A stretch of DNA of 25,876 bases from an uncultured Eubacteriales bacterium (GCA_934615635.1 CAKTTT010000008.1:1-25876); one strand, 5' to 3'. Positions 14,633-22,063 are shown, counted from the first letter of the stretch. The notes: generated from the sequence alone by a model not told the origin. Numbers and translations are program-made.

Positions 14633-15430
14633 ATGGATGCGAAGGGGGAAAGCGCAGCCATGGAACAAAACGTACACGACGGACATCGGCTGAGGGTCAA
14701 GCAGCGGTTTCTGGCGGAGGGACTGGAGCATTACGAGCATCACCAGATATTGGAGATGCTGCTCTTTTACGGCATCCCCCGCAAGGACACAAATGAGCTG
14801 GCCCATCAGCTTATCCGTACCTTTGGGAGCCTGTCCCGGGTGCTGGAGGCGCCGTATGAGGAACTGGTCCGCGTCAAGGGCATGAGCGCCAACGCGGCGG
14901 TGCTGGTTTCCTTCTGCGGACAGTTGCTGCAGGCGTATTACAAGGATAAATTCGCCACCGGGATGGTTTTGCACACCACCGAAGAGACCGGCCGCTTTCT
15001 GCTGCCCTACTTTCTGGGGCGGAAGAACGAGGCGGTGGCGCTGATATGCCTGGACAATCGCTGCAAGGTGCTGAATTGCTCGGTGATCTTCGAGGGCAGC
15101 GTCAATTCCACTGAAATCAACATCCGTCTGGTGCTGCAGCACGCGTTGATGCACAACGCCACTGCGGTGATCCTCGCTCATAACCATCCCAGCGGTCATG
15201 CCCTCCCTTCCAGGGAGGACATCGATACCACCATTGCCATGGCCAAGGCCCTGACGGTGGCGGATATCCGCCTGCTGGACCATATCATCATTGCGGAAAA
15301 CGATTTTATCTCCATGCGGGACACCGCTTCCCTGAAGGCGATTTTCCACTGCAATTGGCGGGAGCCTCTTGTGGCCCGAACGGCGGAGCAGTCTGCCAGG
15401 GAGCTGTCGGAAGGCACCGAGGCAGTGTAA
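14633..15430 (+). CDS. radC: RadC-family JAB/MPN metalloprotein
   Basis: A 265-residue RadC (DUF2466) protein. An N-terminal helix-hairpin-helix-like part (about 60-92, ending VRVKGMSANAA) is followed by the JAB domain with the JAMM metal-binding set: His183 and His185 in AHNHPSGH and Asp196 in PSREDID. Members are universal but of uncertain function; the historical link to DNA repair is not firm. GGAGG at 14623-14627 lies 5 bases before the ATG at 14633; an internal ATG at 14660 is a poorer choice. It forms an operon with pyrE. Confidence 0.92.
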   Translation: MDAKGESAAMEQNVHDGHRLRVKQRFLAEGLEHYEHHQILEMLLFYGIPRKDTNELAHQLIRTFGSLSRVLEAPYEELVRVKGMSANAAVLVSFCGQLLQAYYKDKFATGMVLHTTEETGRFLLPYFLGRKNEAVALICLDNRCKVLNCSVIFEGSVNSTEINIRLVLQHALMHNATAVILAHNHPSGHALPSREDIDTTIAMAKALTVADIRLLDHIIIAENDFISMRDTASLKAIFHCNWREPLVARTAEQSARELSEGTEAV

Positions 15431-15591
15431 GAGAAGGCAAGGCAAAACGACTCGATTAGAGCTCTTTTTGCTGTCTTAAAAATCTTTTATTGTAAGAATT
15501 TAGCGGCAGTTTGTAAATATATTGTCAGATTTTAGAAATATCCCTACTTCCCTATTGAAAAGCAAAATGTGTTTTCATAAACGGGGGAAGG

Positions 15592-15837
15592 ATGAGGAAA
15601 ATGGATAAGCTCAATGGACTGTTGCGGTTTCTGGATCTGGTGGAAAAGGCGGAACTGACGTATACCCTTCAAAAGGACAAGGACAGTGTATTGGTATCTA
15701 TCGCGGTGGATGACGGGCGGCTGCAAGTATATTTTACCGGCGACGGTGAAATCCTGCTTTATCGTTTAGAGGATGGAAAGCTGGTTTCCTGTGGAGCGGA
15801 AATTTTAGAGGGCCTTTTTCAAACGCTGTCCTGGTAA
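15592..15837 (+). CDS. Small conserved-looking protein of unknown function (81 aa)
   Basis: No family recognised. The sequence starts MRKMDKLNGLLRFLDLVEKA (an amphipathic helix) and continues as short beta-strand-like segments (VLVSIAVDDGRLQVYFTG, EILLYRLEDGKLVSCG). It is acidic, with no signal peptide or membrane segment. The start is uncertain: ATG 15592 has GGGGG 4 bases upstream, ATG 15601 has GGGGGAAGG 9 bases upstream and may be better. The 161 bases before it are clearly more A+T-rich than the surroundings and hold several weak promoter-like hexamers (for example TTGTAA), but none is convincing. A strong terminator follows, so it is a single-gene unit. Confidence 0.7.
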   Translation: MRKMDKLNGLLRFLDLVEKAELTYTLQKDKDSVLVSIAVDDGRLQVYFTGDGEILLYRLEDGKLVSCGAEILEGLFQTLSW

Positions 15838-15863
15838 GCAGAAAATTGTACATACGGCCGGAT

Positions 15864-15903
15864 AAGCTGCTGCAGAACAGTCATTTTGCAGCAGCTTTTT
15901 CTT
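15864..15903 (+). terminator. Intrinsic terminator of the 81-residue gene
   Basis: AAGCTGCTGCA (15864-15874) pairs perfectly with TGCAGCAGCTT (15887-15897) around a 12-base loop, followed by TTTCTT. Confidence 0.88.
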
Positions 15904-15989
15904 GCGGCTTTTCCATCGCGGTCCTATTTTTCGGCGGTGGAACATGAAATAATCGGCGCAGAAAACCCGGGGCAGAGGGGGCGATTAAG

Positions 15990-16535
15990 ATGAATGCGCA
16001 GAGTTATCGGCGATATATAGAGATATGGGAGCGGCATAGGGAAGAGATATGGCGTTTCATCCAGTCCCGCCTCCGCAACAGTTCGGAGCAGGAGGACATT
16101 TTGCAGGAGGTTTTTCTGGCCCTTTATCAGAAGCTGGACTCCGGCGAAGAAATCCAAAACGCCCGCGCCTGGCTTTACAAAACCGCTCATAATCAATGCT
16201 GCAGCAAAATCCACGATCTTCAGAGCGTAAGGGAACGGATGGTTTCCATGGACGACGACCTGTGGCGGAGTCAGGAGCCGTGCGACGAAGGAGCGGACCC
16301 GGCGGTCCCAAGCATCAGTGAGGAACAGGTGTACCGCTGGCGGGATGACTTGCTGGAACGGTTGGAAAAGGATGAACGGGCGTTTCTGGAGGATACCTAT
16401 GTACGCCGTCTGCCGGTACCGGATATCATGCGGAAATGGAACATCAAGGCCCCTGCCGTTTATCAGAGACAGAGAAGGCTTCGTCTGAAGCTGCAGCGGA
16501 TGGCCAGAGAATTGATGGAGAATCGTGACTGGTGA
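15990..16535 (+). CDS. ECF-type RNA polymerase sigma factor
   Basis: A 181-residue sigma-70 family factor with only regions 2 and 4. Region 2 is at about 30-75 (SSEQEDILQEVFLALYQKL, then ARAWLYKTAHNQC), and region 4 at about 120-170, with a helix-turn-helix (RRLPVPDIMRKWNIKAPAVY) followed by a basic helix. The ribosome site AGAGGGGG lies about 8 bases upstream. The next gene encodes a one-helix membrane protein of anti-sigma type, so the pair probably forms an envelope or stress switch. The subgroup and the recognised promoter cannot be named from the sequence. Confidence 0.88.
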   Translation: MNAQSYRRYIEIWERHREEIWRFIQSRLRNSSEQEDILQEVFLALYQKLDSGEEIQNARAWLYKTAHNQCCSKIHDLQSVRERMVSMDDDLWRSQEPCDEGADPAVPSISEEQVYRWRDDLLERLEKDERAFLEDTYVRRLPVPDIMRKWNIKAPAVYQRQRRLRLKLQRMARELMENRDW

Positions 16536-16549
16536 TCTTGTGAAAAATA

Positions 16550-16580
16550 TTGACAGTATTCTATCCTTATTTGTTATAAA
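16550..16580 (+). promoter_or_regulatory. Possible promoter between the sigma and anti-sigma genes
   Basis: TTGACA (16550-16555) and TATAAA (16575-16580) are separated by 19 bases, longer than ideal. A second -10-like TATACT lies at 16628-16633, closer to the gene, and TGTCA (16602-16606) might be an ECF-type -35. The anti-sigma gene may therefore have its own promoter besides readthrough. Confidence 0.35.
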
Positions 16581-16664
16581 CATAGAAATCAGGCAAATGC
16601 GTGTCAGAAATCCGCTTTTCGCTTACATATACTATAGAAGAAGAATTTTGAAGGGGGTTCGGGT

Positions 16665-17486
16665 ATGATTGATCAGAAAACCGTGTATGAAATACTGTCC
16701 GATTCTTCCCTGAACCAAACCCGTGCGCAGGTGGAAGCTCTGTTGGAAAAGGAGCTGCAGAAACCGGAAAACGAGATGGATGCGGCGCTTGTAGAGGAAT
16801 ATGTTTTGACATTGGCGGAGATGGATGGGGCCGATTATAAGCCCCTGGTGCCGGCCCAGCCGCCGCTGCCAGCGGCCGGAGCGAAGAGAAAGAGAAGGAA
16901 TCGGTCCCGCTGGCTGCGTTACAGCCTTGCGGCCGCTTGCTTGTGTGCGTTTATGCTGTTGGTGGCTTCGGCCACCGGGAAGTATGTTCAGCCCAGCATC
17001 CCGGCTGTCACCGTGTATCGAGACTGCGCGGTGATCCATTACGACCTTCTAAAGGATATGGAATTAAAAGCCCGCAAGGGGTATGAACCGGGAAAAACGC
17101 TGGAAGGCTATGGAATGTGCAACGTCCTTTTACCAATGGCCTTGGATGCCTATACCGTCACAAAGATGATAGACGACTCCACCGAAGAGGTGCAGGAGAT
17201 TTGTGTGGAAATGTGGCAGGGCCGGCAAAGGCTGGAGGTTACAGTCCGCCAACGGAGGACGGGAGCGCCTTTGAGCGATACATACCGCTTCACCGGGGAA
17301 GAACTGCAGATTCACAGCGATACGATCAAAGGCCTGCGGGTATTCTATCTGCAAAATGAGTCGGGTGTACAAATTTCCTATCGCAATGACGATACGGAGT
17401 ATAAGATATGGATGGACGGAAGCATAGAGGATGCCGTTGAAATCGGTAACACGCTGGAGGCGGCTATTGCCCAGGGCCAGACGTAA
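16665..17486 (+). CDS. Membrane-anchored putative anti-sigma factor
   Basis: A 273-residue protein. The cytoplasmic N-terminus (1-80) is helical and acidic and ends in a strongly basic stretch (KRKRRNRSRW); one membrane helix follows (86-104), then an extracellular domain of about 165 residues ending with ISYRNDDTEYKIWMDGSIED, which resembles the DUF4367-type tails of Firmicute anti-sigma proteins. No zinc-binding HxxxCxxC motif exists in the N-terminus, so it is not a ZAS-type anti-sigma. It directly follows the ECF sigma gene (129-base gap), which is the main reason for the call. A GAAGGGGG ribosome site precedes the ATG. The signal sensed is unknown. Confidence 0.65.
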   Translation: MIDQKTVYEILSDSSLNQTRAQVEALLEKELQKPENEMDAALVEEYVLTLAEMDGADYKPLVPAQPPLPAAGAKRKRRNRSRWLRYSLAAACLCAFMLLVASATGKYVQPSIPAVTVYRDCAVIHYDLLKDMELKARKGYEPGKTLEGYGMCNVLLPMALDAYTVTKMIDDSTEEVQEICVEMWQGRQRLEVTVRQRRTGAPLSDTYRFTGEELQIHSDTIKGLRVFYLQNESGVQISYRNDDTEYKIWMDGSIEDAVEIGNTLEAAIAQGQT

Positions 17487-17504
17487 TACAATTCCATCCT
17501 CCTG

Positions 17505-17550
17505 GCAAAAGAGCGGCCGCTTCCTTAGGAAGCGGCCGCTCTTTTGCTGT
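17505..17550 (+). terminator. 20-bp perfect-stem terminator of the sigma/anti-sigma operon
   Basis: Bases 17505-17524 pair perfectly with 17528-17547 around TTA. Each arm holds GCGGCCGC, and the right arm ends CTCTTTTGC followed by a T-rich stretch. It is an unusually long perfect stem, 18 bases after the stop codon. Confidence 0.9.
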
Positions 17551-17821
17551 GGTATTTTCTTGTCGCGCATTTTATGCCATACACGTCATGGCGGGAATAT
17601 GAGGTTGTGGAAGAATTCCTCCGCTCTATACGGCAGATACCTTCAAGGAAATCGTCTTTCTGTCAGGCGGTTTGAGGAGCCGCGCCGGCAACGGCTGTCT
17701 GATGGAACGGAAGATAGTCAACGGCCGATGAGGAAAGCCTAAAGGGAGAGCTTTTTTGTCAAATGAGAGGATCTCCCACGGCGAGCGGCTGTCGGCGGAT
17801 GGAGCCTCCCGCACTTCCGAA
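17551..17821. other. Gene-free spacer between convergent units
   Basis: No supported gene is seen. Frames of 60-100 codons cross it on both strands but lack ribosome sites and known motifs. A minus-strand frame at 17626-17826 reads somewhat protein-like (SFDKKALPLGFPHRPLTIF) without any recognisable family. Confidence 0.4.
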
Positions 17822-17866
17822 AACAAAAACCGGGCCCCTGGGAAAATGTCTCCAATCTCAGGGGCC
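17822..17866 (-). terminator. Terminator of the aldehyde dehydrogenase operon
   Basis: GGCCCCTG (17833-17840) pairs with CAGGGGCC (17859-17866) around an 18-base loop. On the minus strand the stem is followed by GGTTTTTGTTT, 17 bases after the stop codon. Confidence 0.75.
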
Positions 17867-17883
17867 TGCTTATTGCCGCAGCA

Positions 17884-19251
17884 TTAGCGGAGGAATCTTT
17901 TCAGCAGTTGAAAATGCCGGGAGGTATAGGGGTGATAGCGGATCGGCAGATCCAGCAGGAGGGACTTTTTCACCATGCTTTTTTCGTGGGTGAAGGTGTC
18001 GAAGCTGTGCCGGCCGTGATAGCTGCCCATGCCGCTGGCACCCACCCCGCCGAAGCCCATTCGTGAAGTGGCGAGATGGATGATGGTGTCGTTGACGCAG
18101 CCTCCGCCAAAGGAGAGGCTGGAGAGAAGCCGCGTCTCCACCCGACGATTCCTGGTAAACAGATAGAGTGCCAGGGGCTTGGGGCGGCTGCGGACAAAGG
18201 ACTCCGCCTCGTCCAGTTCCTCAAACGGAAGAATCGGCAGCAGCGGGCCAAAGATCTCCTCCTGCATACAAGGGGAGCCGCCGTCGATGTTTCCCAGGAG
18301 GGTGGGGGAGATCCGGCCGCTGCCGTCGTACCGGCCGCCGAAAAGGATTTCCGCGCCGTCCATCAGGCCCAAGAGCCGCTGATAGTGCTTTTCATTGACG
18401 ATGCGGGGATAATCTGGGCAGGCCAGAGGATCGTCGCCGAAGAAGGCGGCGATTTCTTTTTTCAGCGCCGCTGTCAGCGCGTCCTGCACCGAGCGGTGCA
18501 CCAGCACGTAATCGGGCGCGACGCAGGTCTGGCCGGCGTTGAGGAACTTGCCGAAAGCCAGCCGTCGGGCCGTCAAGGGGATGTCGGCGCTCTCATCCAC
18601 GATACAAGGGCTTTTGCCGCCCAGCTCCAGGCTGACAGGCGTCAGATGCTGCGCGGCCTTTTCCATCACCAGCTTGCCCACGGCTATGCCGCCGGTGAAA
18701 AAGATGTAATCGAAGGGCTGCTCCAGCAGCGTCCGGTTTTCCTCCCGGCCGCCCTGCACCACGGCGACGTATTCCGGCGCAAAGCAATCGGCCATGAGAT
18801 CGGCGATGAGCTGAGAGGTGCGGGGCGCGTAGGCGGAGGGCTTGATGACCGCGCAGTTTCCCGCGGCCAAGGCGCCGATCAAGGGCTCCAAGCTGAGCTG
18901 GAAGGGATAATTCCAGGGTGCCATGATCAAAACGGAGCCGTACGGTTCCTTGAGGACAAAGCTCCTGGCAGGGAATTGGGCCATCGGCGTGGGTACATGG
19001 CGGGGTCTGGCCCAGCGGGCGAGATGTTTTTCCACATACCGCAGCTCCTCCAGCACCATGCCGGTTTCGGTCATATAGCTTTCAAAGGCGGCTTTGCCCA
19101 GATCCGCCTGCAGGGCGTCGGCTATGGCGCCCTCCCTTTGGGCGATCATCCCGCCCAGCCGGCGCAGGGCCTGCCGGCGGCCGTCCACCGGCAGAGTGGC
19201 CCCGGTGGAAAAATAAGCGTGCTGATTTGTCAGCAGGTCGGCGATATCCAT
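17884..19251 (-). CDS. Class-3 type aldehyde dehydrogenase (YwdH-like)
   Basis: A 455-residue NAD(P)-dependent aldehyde dehydrogenase oxidising aldehydes to acids. Residues match the family: Asn114 in APWNYPFQL, Glu209 in SLELGGKSP, nucleophile Cys243 in NAGQTCVAPDY. The short length and hydrophobic C-terminus (LLLDLPIRYHPY ... LLKRFLR) fit class 3/fatty-aldehyde types. The NAD motif reads FTGGIAVGK where FTGS is usual. AAAGGGG is only 2 bases from the first ATG (19257) but 8 bases from the second (19251), which is therefore taken as the start. It lies 27 bases behind the HD-domain gene, in one operon closed by a terminator. Confidence 0.93.
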   Translation of the reverse strand: MDIADLLTNQHAYFSTGATLPVDGRRQALRRLGGMIAQREGAIADALQADLGKAAFESYMTETGMVLEELRYVEKHLARWARPRHVPTPMAQFPARSFVLKEPYGSVLIMAPWNYPFQLSLEPLIGALAAGNCAVIKPSAYAPRTSQLIADLMADCFAPEYVAVVQGGREENRTLLEQPFDYIFFTGGIAVGKLVMEKAAQHLTPVSLELGGKSPCIVDESADIPLTARRLAFGKFLNAGQTCVAPDYVLVHRSVQDALTAALKKEIAAFFGDDPLACPDYPRIVNEKHYQRLLGLMDGAEILFGGRYDGSGRISPTLLGNIDGGSPCMQEEIFGPLLPILPFEELDEAESFVRSRPKPLALYLFTRNRRVETRLLSSLSFGGGCVNDTIIHLATSRMGFGGVGASGMGSYHGRHSFDTFTHEKSMVKKSLLLDLPIRYHPYTSRHFQLLKRFLR

Positions 19252-19278
19252 GGCCATGTCCCCTTTCGTTGCGGCGGA

Positions 19279-19848
19279 TTATGGCTGACCGGCGGGCTGT
19301 TCGCAGGACCGCATGGCCAGAATGGTTTCGCTGATGAGCCGGTCCAGCTCCCAGCCGAGCATGGCGGCGCCCCGGCCGATAATCTCCCGGGAGCAGCCGG
19401 CGGCGAAGGAGGGGGATTTATACTTTTTCTTCACCGACTTCAGTTCCAGATCCTGGACGCTTTTGGAGGGGCGCATCAGCGCCACCGCGCCGATGAGGCC
19501 GGTCAGCTCGTCCACGGCGTAGAGCACCTTTTCCATTTCATGCTCCGGCGGGATATCCACTGTGATGCCGTAGCCGTGGCTGCAGACGGCGTGGATCAGC
19601 CGCTCGTCCGCGCCGTTTTCCCGCAGGATTTCCTGGCAGCGGATGCAGTGCTGATCGGGATATTGTTCAAAATCCAGGTCGTGGAGAAGGCCCGCCAAGC
19701 CCCAGAAATCCTCCTCCTCCCCGTAACCAAGCTGACGGGCGAAATAGCGCAGCACCCCCTCCACCGTCCGGGCGTGCTGCAGATGAAAGGGCTCCCGGTT
19801 GTACCGGGTCAGCAGCTCCCAGGCTTGTTCCCTACTCCATTGGGCCAT
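19279..19848 (-). CDS. HD-domain (HDIG-type) phosphohydrolase-like protein
   Basis: A 189-residue protein. The metal-binding set is visible: an early His in HLQHARTVE (residue 25), the HD pair His56-Asp57 in LAGLLHDLDFEQYP, a His in AVCSHGYG, and a later acidic site in YAVDELTGL. Proteins of this size are usually annotated as HDIG-domain hydrolases; the substrate is unknown. AAAGGA lies 10 bases before the ATG, and a good promoter sits upstream (19882-19910). It heads a two-gene unit with the aldehyde dehydrogenase; a functional link is not evident. Confidence 0.88.
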   Translation of the reverse strand: MAQWSREQAWELLTRYNREPFHLQHARTVEGVLRYFARQLGYGEEEDFWGLAGLLHDLDFEQYPDQHCIRCQEILRENGADERLIHAVCSHGYGITVDIPPEHEMEKVLYAVDELTGLIGAVALMRPSKSVQDLELKSVKKKYKSPSFAAGCSREIIGRGAAMLGWELDRLISETILAMRSCEQPAGQP

Positions 19849-19881
19849 GGCGATCCCGTCCTTTACAGATAGTATAGGCTG

Positions 19882-19910
19882 ATTGTAGTACGGGGAAGGG
19901 GAAAAGTCAA
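19882..19910 (-). promoter_or_regulatory. Sigma-A promoter of the HD-aldehyde dehydrogenase operon
   Basis: On the minus strand: TTGACT (19910-19905), a 17-base spacer, TACAAT (19887-19882). It starts 12 bases beyond the end of the yetF-like gene. Confidence 0.7.
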
Positions 19911-19922
19911 GGAAGGGCTCCT

Positions 19923-20612
19923 TTATCCGGTTTTGGTCACCTTGACATAGAGGCTGACGTTGTCCTGGTCGTCGCAGGTGGCAAGGAAGATCTCACGAAA
20001 ATCGTGATAGCCTTGGGCGTGGAGCTGATTTTGCAGCCATTTTTCGTTTTTCCCGATCGCTTTCAGGTTGTCCGCCAGCACGCTGCCGTCAATGATCAGA
20101 TTCACCGGCAGTTTTTCTTGAGCAGGAGAGAGATTCATGTCCGCCGGGGTAACCGGACGGGAGGAAGCCGCGGGAAGAATGCTGATCTTCCCGTTGGTTT
20201 CCAGAATGGCCGTCTGGATCTCGGAAAGATTGAAATAGCCGTTGTTGCGGCATTCGGTGAGGAATTCGTTGAGATCCAGCTTCGCCTTTTTCATGCATTC
20301 CCTATAAAGCTTGCCGTTGTCATACAGAATCAGCGGCCGGCCGATAAGAAACTTCCGCAGCTTGATTGAATGACTGGCGACAAGGGAAATCAGCAGGGCC
20401 GCTGCGGTGTACACCGCCATACCGATCATGGGGAGGAGAAAATCGTCCTCCAGGGCGGTGGCCATTTCGGCCGCGATAGAGCCGATGGTGATGCCGTTGA
20501 TATAATCGAACATACTGAGCTGGGACATCTGTTTGTTGCCCAACAGCTTTGTGAGGATGAACAAATACGCCACTGAACCAACGGAGGTCAGGAATACATG
20601 CAGAAGTTCCAT
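19923..20612 (-). CDS. YetF-family membrane protein (DUF421)
   Basis: A 229-residue protein. Three membrane helices in the first ~80 residues (about 5-22, 32-52, 58-77) are followed by two soluble YetF repeats: residues ~80-140 (IKLRKFLIGRPLILYDNGKL ... NLSEIQTAILETNGKISIL) and a C-terminal half. The RPLILYDNG block is the family signature. In sporulating Firmicutes these proteins are often mother-cell or spore-membrane proteins, but the biochemical role is unsettled. The ATG at 20612 gives the usual length; the longer frame reaching 20708 has no ribosome site. The ribosome site AGGGTG (20638-20643 complements 20620-20625 in reverse order on the transcript) can pair with CACCCT upstream, see findings. 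Confidence 0.88.
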   Translation of the reverse strand: MELLHVFLTSVGSVAYLFILTKLLGNKQMSQLSMFDYINGITIGSIAAEMATALEDDFLLPMIGMAVYTAAALLISLVASHSIKLRKFLIGRPLILYDNGKLYRECMKKAKLDLNEFLTECRNNGYFNLSEIQTAILETNGKISILPAASSRPVTPADMNLSPAQEKLPVNLIIDGSVLADNLKAIGKNEKWLQNQLHAQGYHDFREIFLATCDDQDNVSLYVKVTKTG

Positions 20613-20710
20613 GAAATCACACCCTTGTTTTTTTATTAGGGTGCGCTTTTGCGGCGAAAATATGAAGCGCCGCCGGCGGTAAATTAGAGAAAGCCCGACG
20701 ACGGACAAAT

Positions 20711-20740
20711 GAATATCTGCCCCGTCGCCCGCATAAGTAT
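20711..20740 (+). promoter_or_regulatory. Sigma-E-like promoter of spoIIID
   Basis: GAATATC (20711-20717) resembles the sigma-E -35 (KMATATT) and CATAAGTAT (20732-20740) its -10 (CATACAnT), 14 bases apart. The -10 is a partial match beyond CATA. Sigma-E control of spoIIID is established in Bacillus; here it is inferred. Confidence 0.5.
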
Positions 20741-20768
20741 GTGGTAAGTAAGCCTAAGGGGTGATAGT

Positions 20769-21035
20769 ATGAAAGGAGCTGTAGAAGAACGAGCGGTTGA
20801 GCTGGGCGAGTACATCATCGAAAACAACGCCACAGTCCGGGCGGCCGCCAAGAAGTTTCATATATCCAAGTCCACGGTACATAAAGACGTGTCCGACCGC
20901 CTTCAAACGGTGAACCCGCAGTTGTACGGACGCGTCCGGCATGTGCTGGAAGTGAATAAAGCCCAGCGGCATATCCGCGGCGGCATTGCCACCAGGGAAA
21001 AATACCGGCACGATACGGAACCGGAGGAGGAATAG
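20769..21035 (+). CDS. spoIIID: Sporulation transcriptional regulator SpoIIID
   Basis: An 88-residue DNA-binding protein. It shows the strongly conserved SpoIIID core: ERAVELGEYIIENNATVRAA, KKFHISKSTVHKDV (helix-turn-helix, about 25-43) and the basic tail NKAQRHIRGGIATREKY. SpoIIID works in the mother cell after sigma-E, switching genes on and off before sigma-K. AAGGGGTG lies 5-6 bases before the ATG. It stands alone, divergent from a YetF-family gene, and is good evidence for an endospore former. The C-terminus (DTEPEEE) is acidic and not part of the core. Confidence 0.97.
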   Translation: MKGAVEERAVELGEYIIENNATVRAAAKKFHISKSTVHKDVSDRLQTVNPQLYGRVRHVLEVNKAQRHIRGGIATREKYRHDTEPEEE

Positions 21036-21104
21036 GCCGCGGCGGCTGGCGATCCGCCCTGGGGCTGTATTCGAGGAAGGGAAAGTCAGCGTGAAAAGGC
21101 CGCG

Positions 21105-21141
21105 AAAAAAGCGCGGGGAAGCCATCTGGGTTCCCCGCGCT
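21105..21141 (-). terminator. Strong minus-strand intrinsic terminator
   Basis: AGCGCGGGGAA (21110-21120) pairs perfectly with TTCCCCGCGCT (21131-21141) around a 10-base loop. On the minus strand it is followed by TTTTTT (21110-21105). It would stop transcripts coming from the AraC gene about 110 bases past its stop codon. Confidence 0.85.
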
Positions 21142-21216
21142 CCACAACGCGAGCGATGAAAGGCTTTGCCGCCAGGGCTGTCGACGGATCCAGAGAAAAA
21201 CAACTTGCATAAGAAT

Positions 21217-21258
21217 GTTGAAAAGGAGACGCCACAAACAGAGCGTCTCCTTTTCAAC
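21217..21258. terminator. 16-bp hairpin overlapping the AraC stop codon
   Basis: GTTGAAAAGGAGACGC (21217-21232) pairs perfectly with its complement at 21243-21258 around a 10-base loop. The AraC stop (TGA, 21256-21254) lies inside one arm. T-rich tails are moderate on both sides, so it may serve convergent spoIIID and araC transcripts. Confidence 0.65.
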
Positions 21259-22063
21259 TATTCGGCAGGCGGCGGGCGCTGGGAGGAACCCCAAAGCGGC
21301 GCTTGAAAAGGCGGGAGAAATGGCACAGGTCGTTGAAGCCGCAGGAGAAAGCCACCTCGCTTACCGAAAGGGAGGTGGTCTGCAAAAGCTCCTCCGCCTT
21401 ATTCAGTCGCAGCCGAATGAGATATTGCTGGGGGGAAAGCTGCAAATGCTGCTTGAACAGCCGGAACAGGTGACTGCGATCCACGCCGCAGCGGCGGGCC
21501 ACCGCCTCCACGGTGAGAGGATAGGAGTAGTTTTTGCGCATATAGTCCACCGCCGTATCCAGCAGCCGGCTGCCGGAGCCGCTGTCCGGTGGTTCCTCAC
21601 CGCGGAGAAGGGCGAAGAAACCGTATAGGCCGGAAAGCAGGGAGAAGGCGTTGGCTCTGCTTTCGAACCGCTTTTCCAGCTCCTCCAGACAGCGCCGCGC
21701 CCGCTCCGGATTCCTCAGGGTAAAAACCGGCTGTTCGGCGGACAGGCCGCATTCCTCCAGAATATTTCCGGCATCGCCGCCGCTGAAGCCCACCCAGTGG
21801 TACCGCCAGGGCCGGCGGAGGTCGGCGGTATAGACCGTTACCTGGCCGGGAACGATGAGAAAGCCCTGGCCGGCCTCCAGTTCGAAGTCCTGTCCGGCCG
21901 TCTCAAAGCGTCCCCGCCCTTGGAAGACGCAGTGAATCAGATAATGGTCCCGGACGGCGGGGCCGTACCGATGTCCGCCGGGGCAGTCCTGGCTGCCGCA
22001 TTGGTAAAGACTCAGCGGTTCCTTCGCCGCCGCCTCGGAAGAAGGATGGTGGGTGAGGGTCAT
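21254..22063 (-). CDS. AraC-family transcriptional regulator (cupin + HTH_18)
   Basis: A 269-residue activator. An N-terminal cupin-like sugar-binding domain (about 20-110, with HYLIHCVFQGRGRFET and GQGFLIVPGQVTVYTAD) is followed by two helix-turn-helix units: VEAVARRCGVDRSHLFRLFK and VSEVAFSCGFNDLCHFSRLF, with FGVPPS at the end, the AraC/XylS signature. AAAGGGGG lies about 8 bases before the ATG. It is divergent from the GH4 glycosidase gene by 141 bases, the usual arrangement for a local sugar-responsive activator. The inducer is probably an alpha-galactoside or related sugar, by context only. Confidence 0.93.
   Translation of the reverse strand: MTLTHHPSSEAAAKEPLSLYQCGSQDCPGGHRYGPAVRDHYLIHCVFQGRGRFETAGQDFELEAGQGFLIVPGQVTVYTADLRRPWRYHWVGFSGGDAGNILEECGLSAEQPVFTLRNPERARRCLEELEKRFESRANAFSLLSGLYGFFALLRGEEPPDSGSGSRLLDTAVDYMRKNYSYPLTVEAVARRCGVDRSHLFRLFKQHLQLSPQQYLIRLRLNKAEELLQTTSLSVSEVAFSCGFNDLCHFSRLFKRRFGVPPSARRLPNS

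Noticed and set aside
18076..19872. A 598-codon plus-strand open frame opposite the aldehyde dehydrogenase and HD-domain genes
   Set aside because: It is an antisense shadow of two well-supported GC-rich genes; its conceptual protein is rich in His, Gln and Gly with no domain and no ribosome site.
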